This document shows, one piece after another, positions 1-7,665 of a stretch of DNA of 64,000 nucleotides. A program made the position numbers and the translations under genes. The stretch is from Akkermansiaceae bacterium (GTDB lineage: Bacteria > Verrucomicrobiota > Verrucomicrobiia > Verrucomicrobiales > DEV007), in assembly GCA_024233005.1 (NCBI GenBank), contig JACKQE010000001.1, forward strand, positions 310,001-374,000, written 5' to 3'. Every line of letters starts with the position of its first letter. The stretch's first letter is position 1. The notes beneath the pieces are model-generated. The model was not told where the DNA came from, did no database searches, and saw only the letters and a program-made list of their open reading frames with translations.

Positions 1-354
1 AACTTGGCCCACACCATAGGTGTCGGCGAGCTCGATGCAGGTCTCCATGGCTTCAACCGCGACCGCTTGACCGAGCTTCAAGTTCGCGTCCCAAGCCTGG
101 GCGGCCATGAAGCGGCCAGGAAGCCGCTGAATTTCTGCACCGGGGACGCACCCCCCCCCACCGCTGCCAAAGCGCTCATCCAGATGGAGGGCTTTGATCG
201 CATTGTGAGTGCGGATCCCGTGCCAAGAGGCTTCCGAGCAGAGCCTTGCGGCGGCGGACGATTCGGTGGCGGTGTAGCCACGGTGGCGGTAGGCGGCCTC
301 GACGAGAGCGTCGTGACGCGGGCGGGGAACGATGCGGAAAGTCTCCTGAGTCAT
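1..354 (-). CDS. Ldh-family (malate/L-lactate-type) dehydrogenase, N-terminal part
   Basis: The reading frame opens with ATG at 354 and runs off the left edge of the window without a stop, giving 118 codons. It begins MTQETFRIVPRP and contains RLCSEASWHGIRTHN, GCVPGAEI and a helix ending LADTYGVGQV. These match the N-terminal region of the Ldh2/MDH2 family of NAD(P)-dependent 2-hydroxyacid oxidoreductases, a fold distinct from classical lactate and malate dehydrogenases. The substrate cannot be told from this part. A run of nine G on the coding strand (151-159) sits inside the frame as three glycine codons. The frame is intact on both sides of the run, so I see no frameshift. The Fur gene lies 62 bases upstream on the same strand. 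Confidence 0.72.
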   Translation of the reverse strand, partial: MTQETFRIVPRPRHDALVEAAYRHRGYTATESSAAARLCSEASWHGIRTHNAIKALHLDERFGSGGGGCVPGAEIQRLPGRFMAAQAWDANLKLGQAVAVEAMETCIELADTYGVGQV

Positions 355-416
355 AGCGAGACGGAGGTAACGCTCCCTCTGCCGCCTTGCAAAGGGAAAA
401 GGCGGATGTCCGATTT

Positions 417-884
417 TCAGGGGTTACCGGCGAGGCATTCGCGGCAGTGGCCTTTGACCAGAACCTCCGTGATTTCACCCACCGGAGAAGCATCGTCCTG
501 ATTGGGAGAAAGCCGAAACCGGTAGTCGACAAGGCAGGAGATGCTGCCACAATCGACACACATGAAATGGGGGTGCTCCGGCCCGGCATGGACATCGCTG
601 CTGACCCTCTCGTAGCGCCGGATCGAATCACCCAGATCCAACCGGGTAAGCACCCCGGCTTCTGAAAGCTCCATGAGACAACGGTAGATGGTGGACTGGT
701 CGAACCCCCGGTCCGCTAATTTTTCGCTCACCTCCGCATGTGTCAACGGTCGGAGGCTGGTGGTAAGGCATTGCACGACGGCGAGCCTTGCCGGGGTTCC
801 GCGGAGACCGGCCCCGCGCACCAGTTCACGCGCTCCCTCAATGCTCAGAGGAGGGGCGGTGGGGTGGGAATGGTCGGCCGACAT
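417..884 (-). CDS. Fur-family metalloregulator
   Basis: A 155-residue protein of usual Fur length. Residues 15-90 form the winged-helix DNA-binding part, including the STIYRCLMELSEAGV recognition segment. Residues 91-155 hold the metal and dimerisation part, with a His-rich HPHFMC stretch. Two CxxC pairs (C109/C112 and C147/C150) form the structural zinc site. The family senses iron, zinc, manganese or peroxide through bound metal and represses uptake or stress genes. The short His region does not decide between Fur, Zur and PerR. It may be cotranscribed with the Ldh-family gene downstream. An inverted repeat 33 bases upstream of the start could be its own operator. Confidence 0.9.
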   Translation of the reverse strand: MSADHSHPTAPPLSIEGARELVRGAGLRGTPARLAVVQCLTTSLRPLTHAEVSEKLADRGFDQSTIYRCLMELSEAGVLTRLDLGDSIRRYERVSSDVHAGPEHPHFMCVDCGSISCLVDYRFRLSPNQDDASPVGEITEVLVKGHCRECLAGNP

Positions 885-916
885 CGGAGATAGATCCTAC
901 CGAGAGCCTACCTTAT

Positions 917-933
917 TTGCAGGTGCATTGCAA
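917..933. promoter_or_regulatory. Inverted repeat, candidate Fur-family operator
   Basis: TTGCA-N7-TGCAA is centred about 40 bases upstream of the Fur-family start codon, in the short interval shared with the 3' end of the SET gene. The arms are short (5 bp) and a repeat of this size can arise by chance. The position fits autoregulation, which is common for Fur-family genes. Confidence 0.28.
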
Positions 934-934
934 T

Positions 935-1546
935 TCAGTCTTCCCAATCCTGCCGATGACGCGACCGGGTGGAGGGTCTGGGCTTGCCTTCGCGCTTTTT
1001 GATGCCGGAGGTTACGGTGGTTTTTCCTTTGGCTTTTGGAGGCGCTGTTTTTTTCGCCAATTTGCGGCGAAGGGCGGACCAATACTCCTCGCCGGCGATG
1101 TAGCCCGCGCAACGGACTGCTCCGCACCGGCAGGGATGGTCCTCATAGTTTTCCAAATCGAAACCGTAATTGAAAAACAACTCCTCCCCGACATAGATGT
1201 CCCGCAGGGCCACGATCCAGATCCGCCCGCGCAGAATCTGGGCTTCGCAATTTGGATCGCAGCTGTGATTGATCAGACGGGCGGCATTCCAGGTCACATT
1301 GCCGTCGATGTCATGGCGTTGGTTGAGCGTGAAAATGTAAACGGCGGCTTCGCCGGTTTCCTTGGCCCGGGCCACCTGGGCCCAGGCGCGGCGGTCTGAC
1401 TCGGCTTTGGTGATCCGGTCGCCGACGTATTCGATGATTTTCGTCCCGGAGGGAATGTCGCGGGTCGCGAATAGGCCCCGGCCATGAATTCCGGAGTCGG
1501 CGATTTGGCACCATTCGGAGTGGCATTCTTCGGAAGTGGTGGACAT
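935..1546 (-). CDS. SET-domain protein-lysine methyltransferase
   Basis: A 203-residue protein when started at the ATG at 1546. The open frame continues upstream to 1780, but that part has no domain character. The SET fold is clear: HGRGLFATRDIPSG near the N-terminus (SAM binding), NHSCDPNC at residues 93-100, ELFFNYGF at about 122-129 and a post-SET CxC-x4-C zinc motif (C139, C141, C146). The last 40 residues are rich in lysine, arginine and proline, like a basic tail that could contact nucleic acid. Bacterial SET proteins occur in chlamydiae and verrucomicrobia. The target here is unknown. It likely methylates a protein lysine using S-adenosylmethionine. Confidence 0.85.
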   Translation of the reverse strand: MSTTSEECHSEWCQIADSGIHGRGLFATRDIPSGTKIIEYVGDRITKAESDRRAWAQVARAKETGEAAVYIFTLNQRHDIDGNVTWNAARLINHSCDPNCEAQILRGRIWIVALRDIYVGEELFFNYGFDLENYEDHPCRCGAVRCAGYIAGEEYWSALRRKLAKKTAPPKAKGKTTVTSGIKKREGKPRPSTRSRHRQDWED

Positions 1547-1659
1547 GGTTGCGTTGGCTTGGAAAAAGACCTGAGGCAATGCCACAGACCTGCCTCCCAC
1601 GCAATGGGGAAGTGCGGACACGTCATCTTCCTTCCCCATTCTTCGAGAGGCACAGCCAC

Positions 1660-2574
1660 TCAAGGCAAGGGAACGCTGATCACCCTGAACTCGGGTTTTT
1701 GACCCGGAAGTTGGAGCACGCCGCTGAGAGCGACCGGGTTTTTGGGGGCATGGGGAGGGCGGTGCATCGTGATGATCCAAGAGTTCCTCCCGGTGCGACG
1801 GACTTTCTGAGGTTCATGGGAATCCGCCAAATTGTCATCGCAGAAAAACCAGGCTCCGGAGAGGTCGTCCGTCACCTCCGCGGGCGGGATGATCTCAAGT
1901 TCCACAAGATCCTTTTGCGGAAGGGCTCCCCGGTAATTCCAGCCTGTGGGCCCCGGTCCGGGGACTTTGGCCAGAGAGGATTCGATCAAGCCGGCATTTT
2001 TCGCATCGCGTGCCACCTTCTGATCCGATCGGGCGACGACCAGTGGGATCTGAAAGTCTTCCCAGCCCGGATTGCACTGCACGGCACAGCACATCCAAAT
2101 GGCACGGGCTTTGAGCCAGAGATTTCCTTCGGCATCGGTTTTCGGCAGCTTGGCGGGAGGACGGATTTCCACGACCAGACAGACGTCCCCCTCGTAGCCC
2201 CAGGCGGTGTAGGCGGCCATTTGGGTGGTCCGAGGTGCGGGCCATTGGATTTCCCCGGCGACAAAGCCAGGAGGCAGGTCCCACAGAAAAGAAGTTGGCA
2301 CGCCGACAATACCGGGGTTTTTCCAATAGGTGTGGTAGCCAGGCAGGTGCCGGATCACCAGACCGATGTGAAACGGCTTTCCAGCTTGGATGGCATCCAC
2401 ATCTGTGACCAATCGCATTTCGGCAATGCCAGGCTGGGTGAAGGCCTTGGTTTCGGCAGCACGGGAATCGTGCATCCAGACGAGGAGGGAGGCGGTGAGC
2501 AGAGCAACCCGCTGGGAAATGCCGGGGCGCAGGAAAAAAAGGGGGGGAGGAAGCATCCGCATGGCTTCATTCAT
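1660..2574 (-). CDS. Secreted DsbD-alpha/ScsB-like domain protein
   Basis: About 304 residues from the ATG at 2574; an in-frame ATG at 2625 is also possible. A hydrophobic segment after the start (LLTASLLVWMHDSRAAET) looks like a signal peptide. The mature part resembles the periplasmic N-terminal domain of DsbD/ScsB proteins: PGYHTYWKNPGIVGVPT, a WP-x-P segment, WGYEGDVCLVVEI and a WMCCAVQCNPG motif whose cysteines would be the redox-active pair. It lacks the membrane and thioredoxin parts of full DsbD, so it may pass or accept electrons with a partner encoded elsewhere, or be a stand-alone thiol protein. The tRNA-Ala gene lies just upstream on the same strand. Confidence 0.7.
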   Translation of the reverse strand: MNEAMRMLPPPLFFLRPGISQRVALLTASLLVWMHDSRAAETKAFTQPGIAEMRLVTDVDAIQAGKPFHIGLVIRHLPGYHTYWKNPGIVGVPTSFLWDLPPGFVAGEIQWPAPRTTQMAAYTAWGYEGDVCLVVEIRPPAKLPKTDAEGNLWLKARAIWMCCAVQCNPGWEDFQIPLVVARSDQKVARDAKNAGLIESSLAKVPGPGPTGWNYRGALPQKDLVELEIIPPAEVTDDLSGAWFFCDDNLADSHEPQKVRRTGRNSWIITMHRPPHAPKNPVALSGVLQLPGQKPEFRVISVPLP

Positions 2575-2707
2575 CGGGTCTGAACCACGGTTCTGCAAGC
2601 GGCGGGAACGCGCAAGCGTCCGCATGGCAATGCCGGTTGAAGCCTGCGGAGACTGGGAGGATTGGGCTGAATCACCTTTGATTCTCCCATCCGACTGAGC
2701 GGAAAAG

Positions 2708-2783
2708 TGGTGGAGATAAGGGGATTCGAACCCCTGACCTTCTCATTGCGAACGAGACGCTCTACCAACTGAGCTATATCCCC
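2708..2783 (-). tRNA. tRNA-Ala (anticodon CGC)
   Basis: A full cloverleaf reads on the minus strand: acceptor GGGGATA pairing with TATCTCC, D-arm GCTC/GAGC, anticodon stem TCTCG/TGAGA around the loop TTCGCAA, and a T-arm with GGTTCGAATCC. The anticodon is CGC. The acceptor carries the G3:U70 wobble pair that is the identity element for alanyl-tRNA synthetase. The 3' CCA is encoded. Confidence 0.96.
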
Positions 2784-3023
2784 TTTTCCAGATCGGCGGA
2801 TGATGGCCACCCTGAGGGGCAGGCCTTTCAGAACCGTTTTGATTGGTTCCCAAACTACGGTGGTTCGTGACGTCGTTCAAGGTCGAATTTGATGGCCCGC
2901 AGCGGTCACTCCGTCTCCCACTCTGAGGCCTCCAGCGGGATCAGGACTTGCGTTTGAGCTGCGGGAAGGCATTCTGTTGACAGAGAGCGACTTTGCCGTC
3001 GGCATATTTTCAGGCAGCCAGCC

Positions 3024-3761
3024 ATGGAACCCGAAAGTTTTTCTGAATCTGGGAACCCCATTTACCATTATGGAGGGAGGGAGAAGCCTTTTGAACCGGT
3101 CACGGGCGATGGCACCCTGATTGAAGTGGTAGACGACCATATTCAGAAATACTTCGGAGGGGAAGAAAGGGACATCCGGGTCTTCCACGAAATCGTTTCC
3201 GACCTGGTTCATATTGATGTCTACTGCGTGGCTCCGACCAAGGATCGCCCTTGGTATTATCTGGTGACCAGTGGAATGAGCGAGCGGGCCATGACCGTGC
3301 CCAAAGGCGCTGAGGCTTGCCGCAGGGCGGAATTGTGTCTCGCCCTGCCACCCGATTGGCCGCTGCCCCTGAGTGGGTTGCCCGATGATGAGTCCCATTT
3401 CTGGCCAGTGCGGTGGTTGAAAGTCCTCGCGCGTTTCCCGCACGAGTTTGACACTTGGCTGTGGTGGGGGCATTCCATGCCGAACGGCGATCCACCGGAA
3501 CCGATTGCGGATACGGGTTTTGCCGGCGTCCTGCTGATGTCTCCTCTTTTGGCGCCCGAGGGATTCCAAGAGGTGTTGCATCCTGATGGGGAGACGATCC
3601 ACTTTCATGCGATGTATCTGCTCTATCCAGAGGAAATGGAACTCAAGCTGCGCATTGGCACGGAGGCTCTTTTCCCTGGCTTCGCCAAACACGGCGTGAC
3701 GGAGTTGGTGCAACGGAGCCGGAGGAATGTGGCTCGAAAAAAGATCCTCGGCTTGTTCTAA
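3024..3761 (+). CDS. Suppressor of fused (SUFU) domain protein
   Basis: A 245-residue cytoplasmic-looking protein with no signal peptide. It shows the bacterial SUFU pattern: an early IYHYG segment, IHIDVYCVAPTKDRPWYYLVTSGMS, then AELCLALPPDWPL, WPVRWLKVLARFPHEFDTWLWWGH, FAGVLLMSPL and a C-terminal LYPEEMELKLRIG. The family is named after the Hedgehog pathway regulator. Bacterial members are common but mostly uncharacterised, and some serve as immunity proteins of polymorphic toxins. I see no toxin gene beside it here, so a binding or regulatory role is only inference. It stands alone between the tRNA-Ala and the L,D-transpeptidase gene. The long minus-strand reading frame across it is a shadow. 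Confidence 0.85.
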   Translation: MEPESFSESGNPIYHYGGREKPFEPVTGDGTLIEVVDDHIQKYFGGEERDIRVFHEIVSDLVHIDVYCVAPTKDRPWYYLVTSGMSERAMTVPKGAEACRRAELCLALPPDWPLPLSGLPDDESHFWPVRWLKVLARFPHEFDTWLWWGHSMPNGDPPEPIADTGFAGVLLMSPLLAPEGFQEVLHPDGETIHFHAMYLLYPEEMELKLRIGTEALFPGFAKHGVTELVQRSRRNVARKKILGLF

Positions 3762-3869
3762 TCAACGGGTTGCATCCTGCCGGAATGCGAGTGCTCGCCT
3801 GGGATGCATCGGCCTCATCCTGTGATATGGTGACGGATTGTGCACCACGGGTGCCGCACAATCCCCGTC

Positions 3870-4733
3870 ATGACCGCTCGCTTTCTCGCTCTCCTCGTCA
3901 TCTGCGGCATTGTCGCCGCGTTGCCATGGATCGTGCGCGACGCCATGAAAGACAATGGGGCGGACAAGTTAGCGGAGTGGTCCGGGAAAGGATTGCCGTT
4001 CCTCAAGGGGGGCACTCCCGAAACGGAATTGTTGGCAGCGGCCAGTACATCCAAGCCGGTGCCGGACAGCGGCCGCTCCCGTGAAGTTCTGGCACGGGTC
4101 CGTCCGACTTTGGCGATGGCTCTCGAGGAGAAGGGGCTGACCTTTGGTTCACCCATTTTCATCCGCCTTTTCAAGGAATCCAGCGAGTTGGAACTTTGGG
4201 TGCAGAAAACCGGAGCAGACACTTTCGTCCTCTTCCGCACCTACAAAATTTGCCGCTGGTCGGGGACGCTTGGTCCCAAGGAAAAGGAAGGCGACGGTCA
4301 GGCACCGGAAGGTTTTTATTTTGTCGGGCCGGGCCGGATGAACCCCCAGAGCCGTTACCATTTGGCGTTTGATCTCGGATATCCGAACGCGCTGGATCAG
4401 TCCCTCCGTCGCACCGGCAGCCTGCTTATGGTTCACGGCGGCTGTCTCTCCATTGGCTGTTACGCCATGACGGATGAAGGGATTGAAGAAATCTATGTCC
4501 TGGCCGAGGCCGCGCTGAAAGCCGGACAACCCTTTTTCCGAGTCCACTGTTTTCCTTTCCGGATGACCGACGAACGAATGGACGAGGTGGAGATCAAAAA
4601 GGAAAAATGGCTGGATTTCTGGACAGAATTGAAGGCGGGATACGATTTTTTTGAGATCATGGGCCGGCCACCGGTAGTCGAAGTCAAAGGTGGGCATTAC
4701 CAGATTATGGACACCACCCCTGCTCCGGAATGA
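3870..4733 (+). CDS. YafK-type L,D-transpeptidase family protein
   Basis: 287 residues from the ATG at 3870, which directly precedes a membrane or signal segment (FLALLVICGIVAALPWIV). A GTG ten codons earlier is possible. The catalytic domain has RLFKESSELELW, a product-like GPGRMNP loop and the active-site motif HGGCLSIGCYAMTD with His189 and the nucleophilic Cys197. The YafK/DpaA group acts on peptidoglycan in the periplasm; E. coli DpaA detaches Braun lipoprotein, so hydrolysis or crosslinking are both possible. The extra C-terminal 80 residues are typical of the YafK subgroup. It ends about 140 bases before the tRNA-Leu gene. Confidence 0.85.
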   Translation: MTARFLALLVICGIVAALPWIVRDAMKDNGADKLAEWSGKGLPFLKGGTPETELLAAASTSKPVPDSGRSREVLARVRPTLAMALEEKGLTFGSPIFIRLFKESSELELWVQKTGADTFVLFRTYKICRWSGTLGPKEKEGDGQAPEGFYFVGPGRMNPQSRYHLAFDLGYPNALDQSLRRTGSLLMVHGGCLSIGCYAMTDEGIEEIYVLAEAALKAGQPFFRVHCFPFRMTDERMDEVEIKKEKWLDFWTELKAGYDFFEIMGRPPVVEVKGGHYQIMDTTPAPE

Positions 4734-4876
4734 CACGGTCGGATGCCTGGGGACCCGGTGGATCGGAATCGAGCAATGGGGCGGGAGGGAGAATTCCGAC
4801 CCGTCCGGGAGAAGAATCGCTTGCACGACCGTGGAAATCTTTTATGATTCCCGCTCTCGCCGCGTGGCAGGAAAAG

Positions 4877-4958
4877 GCTCGGGTGGCGGAATCGGTAGAC
4901 GCGCAAGACTAAGGATCTTGTGGGGTAACCTGTGGGGGTTCGAGTCCCCCCTCGAGCA
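4877..4958 (+). tRNA. tRNA-Leu (anticodon AAG)
   Basis: Acceptor GCTCGGG pairs with CTCGAGC. The long variable arm and the leucine-type D-arm (TGGCGGAATCGGTAGACGC) identify a class II leucine tRNA. The anticodon stem CAAGA/TCTTG encloses the loop CTAAGGA, so the anticodon is AAG at 4911-4913. An adenosine at position 34 is unusual in bacteria outside tRNA-Arg(ACG). The 3' CCA is not encoded (ACA follows the acceptor stem) and must be added or completed. Confidence 0.93.
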
Positions 4959-5055
4959 CATTTCCGGATCACACCTGCCTCCGGATGCCGCGACCTGGAC
5001 CGGGTCAAGCTGACTTCCGGCAACCGGGGTGGTGGTTTGTCTTCTTCTTCCCCCA

Positions 5056-5946
5056 ATGCCTCCGTCCTCCTCATCAGGCTCTGCGGACAGTCCAGCCACA
5101 GCCATTCTTCTTATTTCGTGCCCTGACCAGTCCGGCATTGTCGCCGCCGTATCGGGCTTTATTCACGAGAATGCGGGCAACATTGTGCACCTTGACCAGC
5201 ATGTGGATGCTGCCGTGAACGTGTTTTTTATGCGGTTGGAATGGCAACTGACCGGTTTTCGCATCCCCCGGGAAGTCATAGGGGAGCATTTCGCCAAGGC
5301 GCTGGGAACGAGATTTTCCATGCGGTGGGCCTTGCATTTCTCCGACGAACGTCCCCGGACAGCCATTTTCGTGACCCGGGAGACCCATTGTCTGTACGAC
5401 CTGCTCTCGCGGCATGAAAGCGGGGAGTTGGACATGGACATTCCGCTCATCGTGAGCAACCGCGACGAACTCCGACCAGCAGCGGAGCGGTTCGGAATCC
5501 CGTTCCACTGTTTCCCCATCACCAAAGAAACCAAGGAGGCCCAGGAGGAGCGGGAGCTCGAAATCCTCGCCGCGCACCGGGTCGATACGGTGGTTCTGGC
5601 CCGTTACATGCAGGTTCTCAGTCCGCATTTTGTCTCGGCCTTTCCGCACCGCATCATCAACATCCACCATTCGTTCCTCCCGGCTTTTCCGGGAGCGCGT
5701 CCGTATCATTCGGCCCACCAACGGGGGGTGAAAATCATCGGCGGCACCAGCCACTATGTCACCAAGGACCTGGACGAAGGGCCGATAATCGAGCAGGACG
5801 TGATCCGCGTCTCTCATCGGGACTCGGTGGCTGACTTCATCCGCAAAGGCAAAGACTTGGAGAAAGTCGTGCTTGCCCGGGCCGTTTGGCGCCATGTCCA
5901 ACGCCGCATACTGGTCCACGAAAACCGGACCTTTGTCTTTGCCTGA
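5056..5946 (+). CDS. purU: Formyltetrahydrofolate deformylase
   Basis: About 296 residues from the ATG at 5056. The N-terminal ACT-type domain (AILLISCPDQSGIVAAVSGF) is followed by the formyltransferase-fold catalytic domain. The motifs NIHHSFLPAFPGA, GVKIIGGTSHYVT and DLDEGPIIEQD carry the Asn, His and Asp residues of the PurU active site. The enzyme hydrolyses 10-formyltetrahydrofolate to tetrahydrofolate and formate, balancing one-carbon pools and supplying formate. The length is that of the family. The gene appears to be transcribed alone downstream of tRNA-Leu. Confidence 0.96.
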   Translation: MPPSSSSGSADSPATAILLISCPDQSGIVAAVSGFIHENAGNIVHLDQHVDAAVNVFFMRLEWQLTGFRIPREVIGEHFAKALGTRFSMRWALHFSDERPRTAIFVTRETHCLYDLLSRHESGELDMDIPLIVSNRDELRPAAERFGIPFHCFPITKETKEAQEERELEILAAHRVDTVVLARYMQVLSPHFVSAFPHRIINIHHSFLPAFPGARPYHSAHQRGVKIIGGTSHYVTKDLDEGPIIEQDVIRVSHRDSVADFIRKGKDLEKVVLARAVWRHVQRRILVHENRTFVFA

Positions 5947-6004
5947 AGCCGGGCGTGCTTGCGGTGGAGACAGGATGCGCCTCCGTGTGTAGGATGGAGG
6001 GGTC

Positions 6005-7105
6005 ATGCAACGCCGCCATTTCCTCTCCGGCCTGACCACGGCCGCTGCTGCCACCTGGGTCGAAACTCTCCGAGCCGCTCCGGAGCCCGGCAAAGACCTG
6101 GTCATCGGACATGGTTCCCACCGTTACCGGGTCGTCAAAGACTGGGTGGCGGCCGGTCAAGGGCGCCATCATCCGATCTTGAACTGCCATGAAATGGTGC
6201 AGGTCAAGGACGGTCGGCTCTTCATGATTGGGGACCACTGGGACAACCAGATGCTCATTTTCCAGCCAGATGGCATCATTTTGGACAGCTGGGGCTCGGT
6301 TTGGCCGGGCGGTCATGGCTTGACCCTCTCCGAGGAAAACGGCGAGGAATATCTGTTTGTCACCGACTCGGGTCTTTGGAAAAGTGGTTCCGCGGCCTAC
6401 CGGCAGACGGGAAGGGTGACCAAGATCGATCTCACAGGCCGGGAGATCTTCAGCCTCAGCCACCCCATGTCGGTTGGTGCCTATGAGCCCGAGATGGTCT
6501 TTAACCCCACGGAAACGGCCATCGCGCCCAATGGTGACATCTATGTGGCGGATGGGTATGGCTCAAATTTTGTGCTCCGCTATGATCACCGGGGCAAATT
6601 CCTCGGAAAGTTCGGGGGTAAAGACGGTCCGGCGGACCAGCGCATCAGCAACGGACATGGGGTCGCCATCGACCTGCGGCAGGGCATTGACAAGGCCACG
6701 GTGCTCGTCACCTCTCGGGTGGACCAATGCTTCCGGCGGTTCACCCTGGATGGCGCCTATCTGGAGACCCTCTCCGTTCCTGGCGCCAAAGTCTGCCGGC
6801 CGGTGATTTCCGGACAAGAACTGTACGCCGGGGTCTGTTGGTCGCACGACCCCGTGGCGAGCAAACTGCCTGGCAATCCCTCCGGGTTCACCGTGATTCT
6901 CGATGCCCGAGGGAAGGTTATTTCCGCGCCGGGAGGTGCTGCGCCCCGCTATGATGATCAAGGCGTTCTGGCGCCTTTGACGAAGGGGGAACCGGTCTTC
7001 GACCACGGGCATGACGTCTGCGTGCTGGAGAACGGCGACCTAGTCGTGTGCCAATGGAATGCGGGGCAGACCTATCCCATCAAACTGGAACGGGTCGCCT
7101 CTTGA
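6005..7105 (+). CDS. Tat-exported beta-propeller (NHL/peptidylglycine-lyase-like) protein
   Basis: 366 residues. The N-terminus MQRRHFLSGLTTAAAA has an RRxFL twin-arginine motif followed by an alanine-rich h-region, so export in folded form is likely. The rest is made of propeller-like repeats such as PNGDIYVADGYGSNFVLRYDHRGKFLGKFG, GHGVAIDL and ENGDLVVCQWNAG, as seen in NHL and six-bladed propeller proteins, including the lyase part of peptidylglycine alpha-amidating enzymes. No catalytic assignment is safe. A GGAGG Shine-Dalgarno sequence lies just before the ATG. Such proteins are frequent in verrucomicrobia and planctomycetes next to carbohydrate genes. Confidence 0.75.
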   Translation: MQRRHFLSGLTTAAAATWVETLRAAPEPGKDLVIGHGSHRYRVVKDWVAAGQGRHHPILNCHEMVQVKDGRLFMIGDHWDNQMLIFQPDGIILDSWGSVWPGGHGLTLSEENGEEYLFVTDSGLWKSGSAAYRQTGRVTKIDLTGREIFSLSHPMSVGAYEPEMVFNPTETAIAPNGDIYVADGYGSNFVLRYDHRGKFLGKFGGKDGPADQRISNGHGVAIDLRQGIDKATVLVTSRVDQCFRRFTLDGAYLETLSVPGAKVCRPVISGQELYAGVCWSHDPVASKLPGNPSGFTVILDARGKVISAPGGAAPRYDDQGVLAPLTKGEPVFDHGHDVCVLENGDLVVCQWNAGQTYPIKLERVAS

Positions 7106-7172
7106 GCTGGTTGAACGGGGTTGCCAGGAGAGCGGATTTTGTTTTATCCTTCCCCGGCTCTGCCGCCCGGCC

Positions 7173-7664
7173 ATGCTTCTCTCCTCACTGACGCCTCCCC
7201 AGCTCTTCCGGCTTTATGAGTCGGGGCAGATCGAGCGGACGCAGCTGCACGAAGCCATGGCCAGCCATGCCCGTCGTTTGATCGGTGAGATGGAAGAAGA
7301 ATACCGCAATCCGATCGCGGCCACACTAGAGCGGATGCGCAACCGGCTCGCGGCGGCCAGGCTGGTACGGCGCCATGGCGAACCTCTCCTGCGGGAAGTC
7401 CTCTCCGCGCTGGCGGAGGTGCCGGATTTTCCTCCGGCGTTGCTGCTTTGGAATGCCCGTCATCCTGATGTTCCCTTACACTGTTTTCAGCGTGTGTCGC
7501 ACCCTCCTGTCTTCCGCCTGCTGAAATTGGAGACCGTCGTTTCCGACGCCTGGGTGACGGTGGAATATGGCGCTCGTGGAGACGACCGAATCCGTGAGCG
7601 AATCGCCCTCCGGCGGGACCGCCGGGGGCTTTTCATCTGGCACAGTCGGCGGCCCTTGCTCTGA
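7173..7664 (+). CDS. Hypothetical protein
   Basis: 163 residues from the ATG at 7173; the open frame extends upstream into the previous gene, but that part overlaps and has no support. It begins MLLSSLTPPQLFRLYESGQ, followed by a charged helical stretch (HEAMASHARRLIGEMEEEYRNP) and a basic C-terminus (RERIALRRDRRG). There is no signal peptide, membrane segment or motif I recognise. The opening resembles short sequences that start with a PxQLxxLYESG helix, but I cannot name a family. It ends two bases before the convergent cysN stop. Confidence 0.6.
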   Translation: MLLSSLTPPQLFRLYESGQIERTQLHEAMASHARRLIGEMEEEYRNPIAATLERMRNRLAAARLVRRHGEPLLREVLSALAEVPDFPPALLLWNARHPDVPLHCFQRVSHPPVFRLLKLETVVSDAWVTVEYGARGDDRIRERIALRRDRRGLFIWHSRRPLL

Positions 7665-7665
7665 C

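Noticed and set aside
141..170. Suspected frameshift at the nine-C (nine-G) run in the Ldh-family gene
   Set aside because: Codon phase is the same before and after the run, and the protein reads through into GCVPGAEI without a break.
2571..2810. 79-residue reading frame with IAQLVERLVRNEKVRGSNPLIST
   Set aside because: It is the translation of the tRNA-Ala gene on the minus strand, a classic false protein.
2877..3713. 278-residue minus-strand frame opposite the SUFU gene
   Set aside because: No recognisable domain; the plus strand encodes a clear SUFU family protein.
4697..5138. Minus-strand frames with GTRTPTGYPTRSLVLRVYRFRHPS or RGDSNPHRLPHKILSL
   Set aside because: They are translations of the antisense strand of tRNA-Leu and contain no gene.
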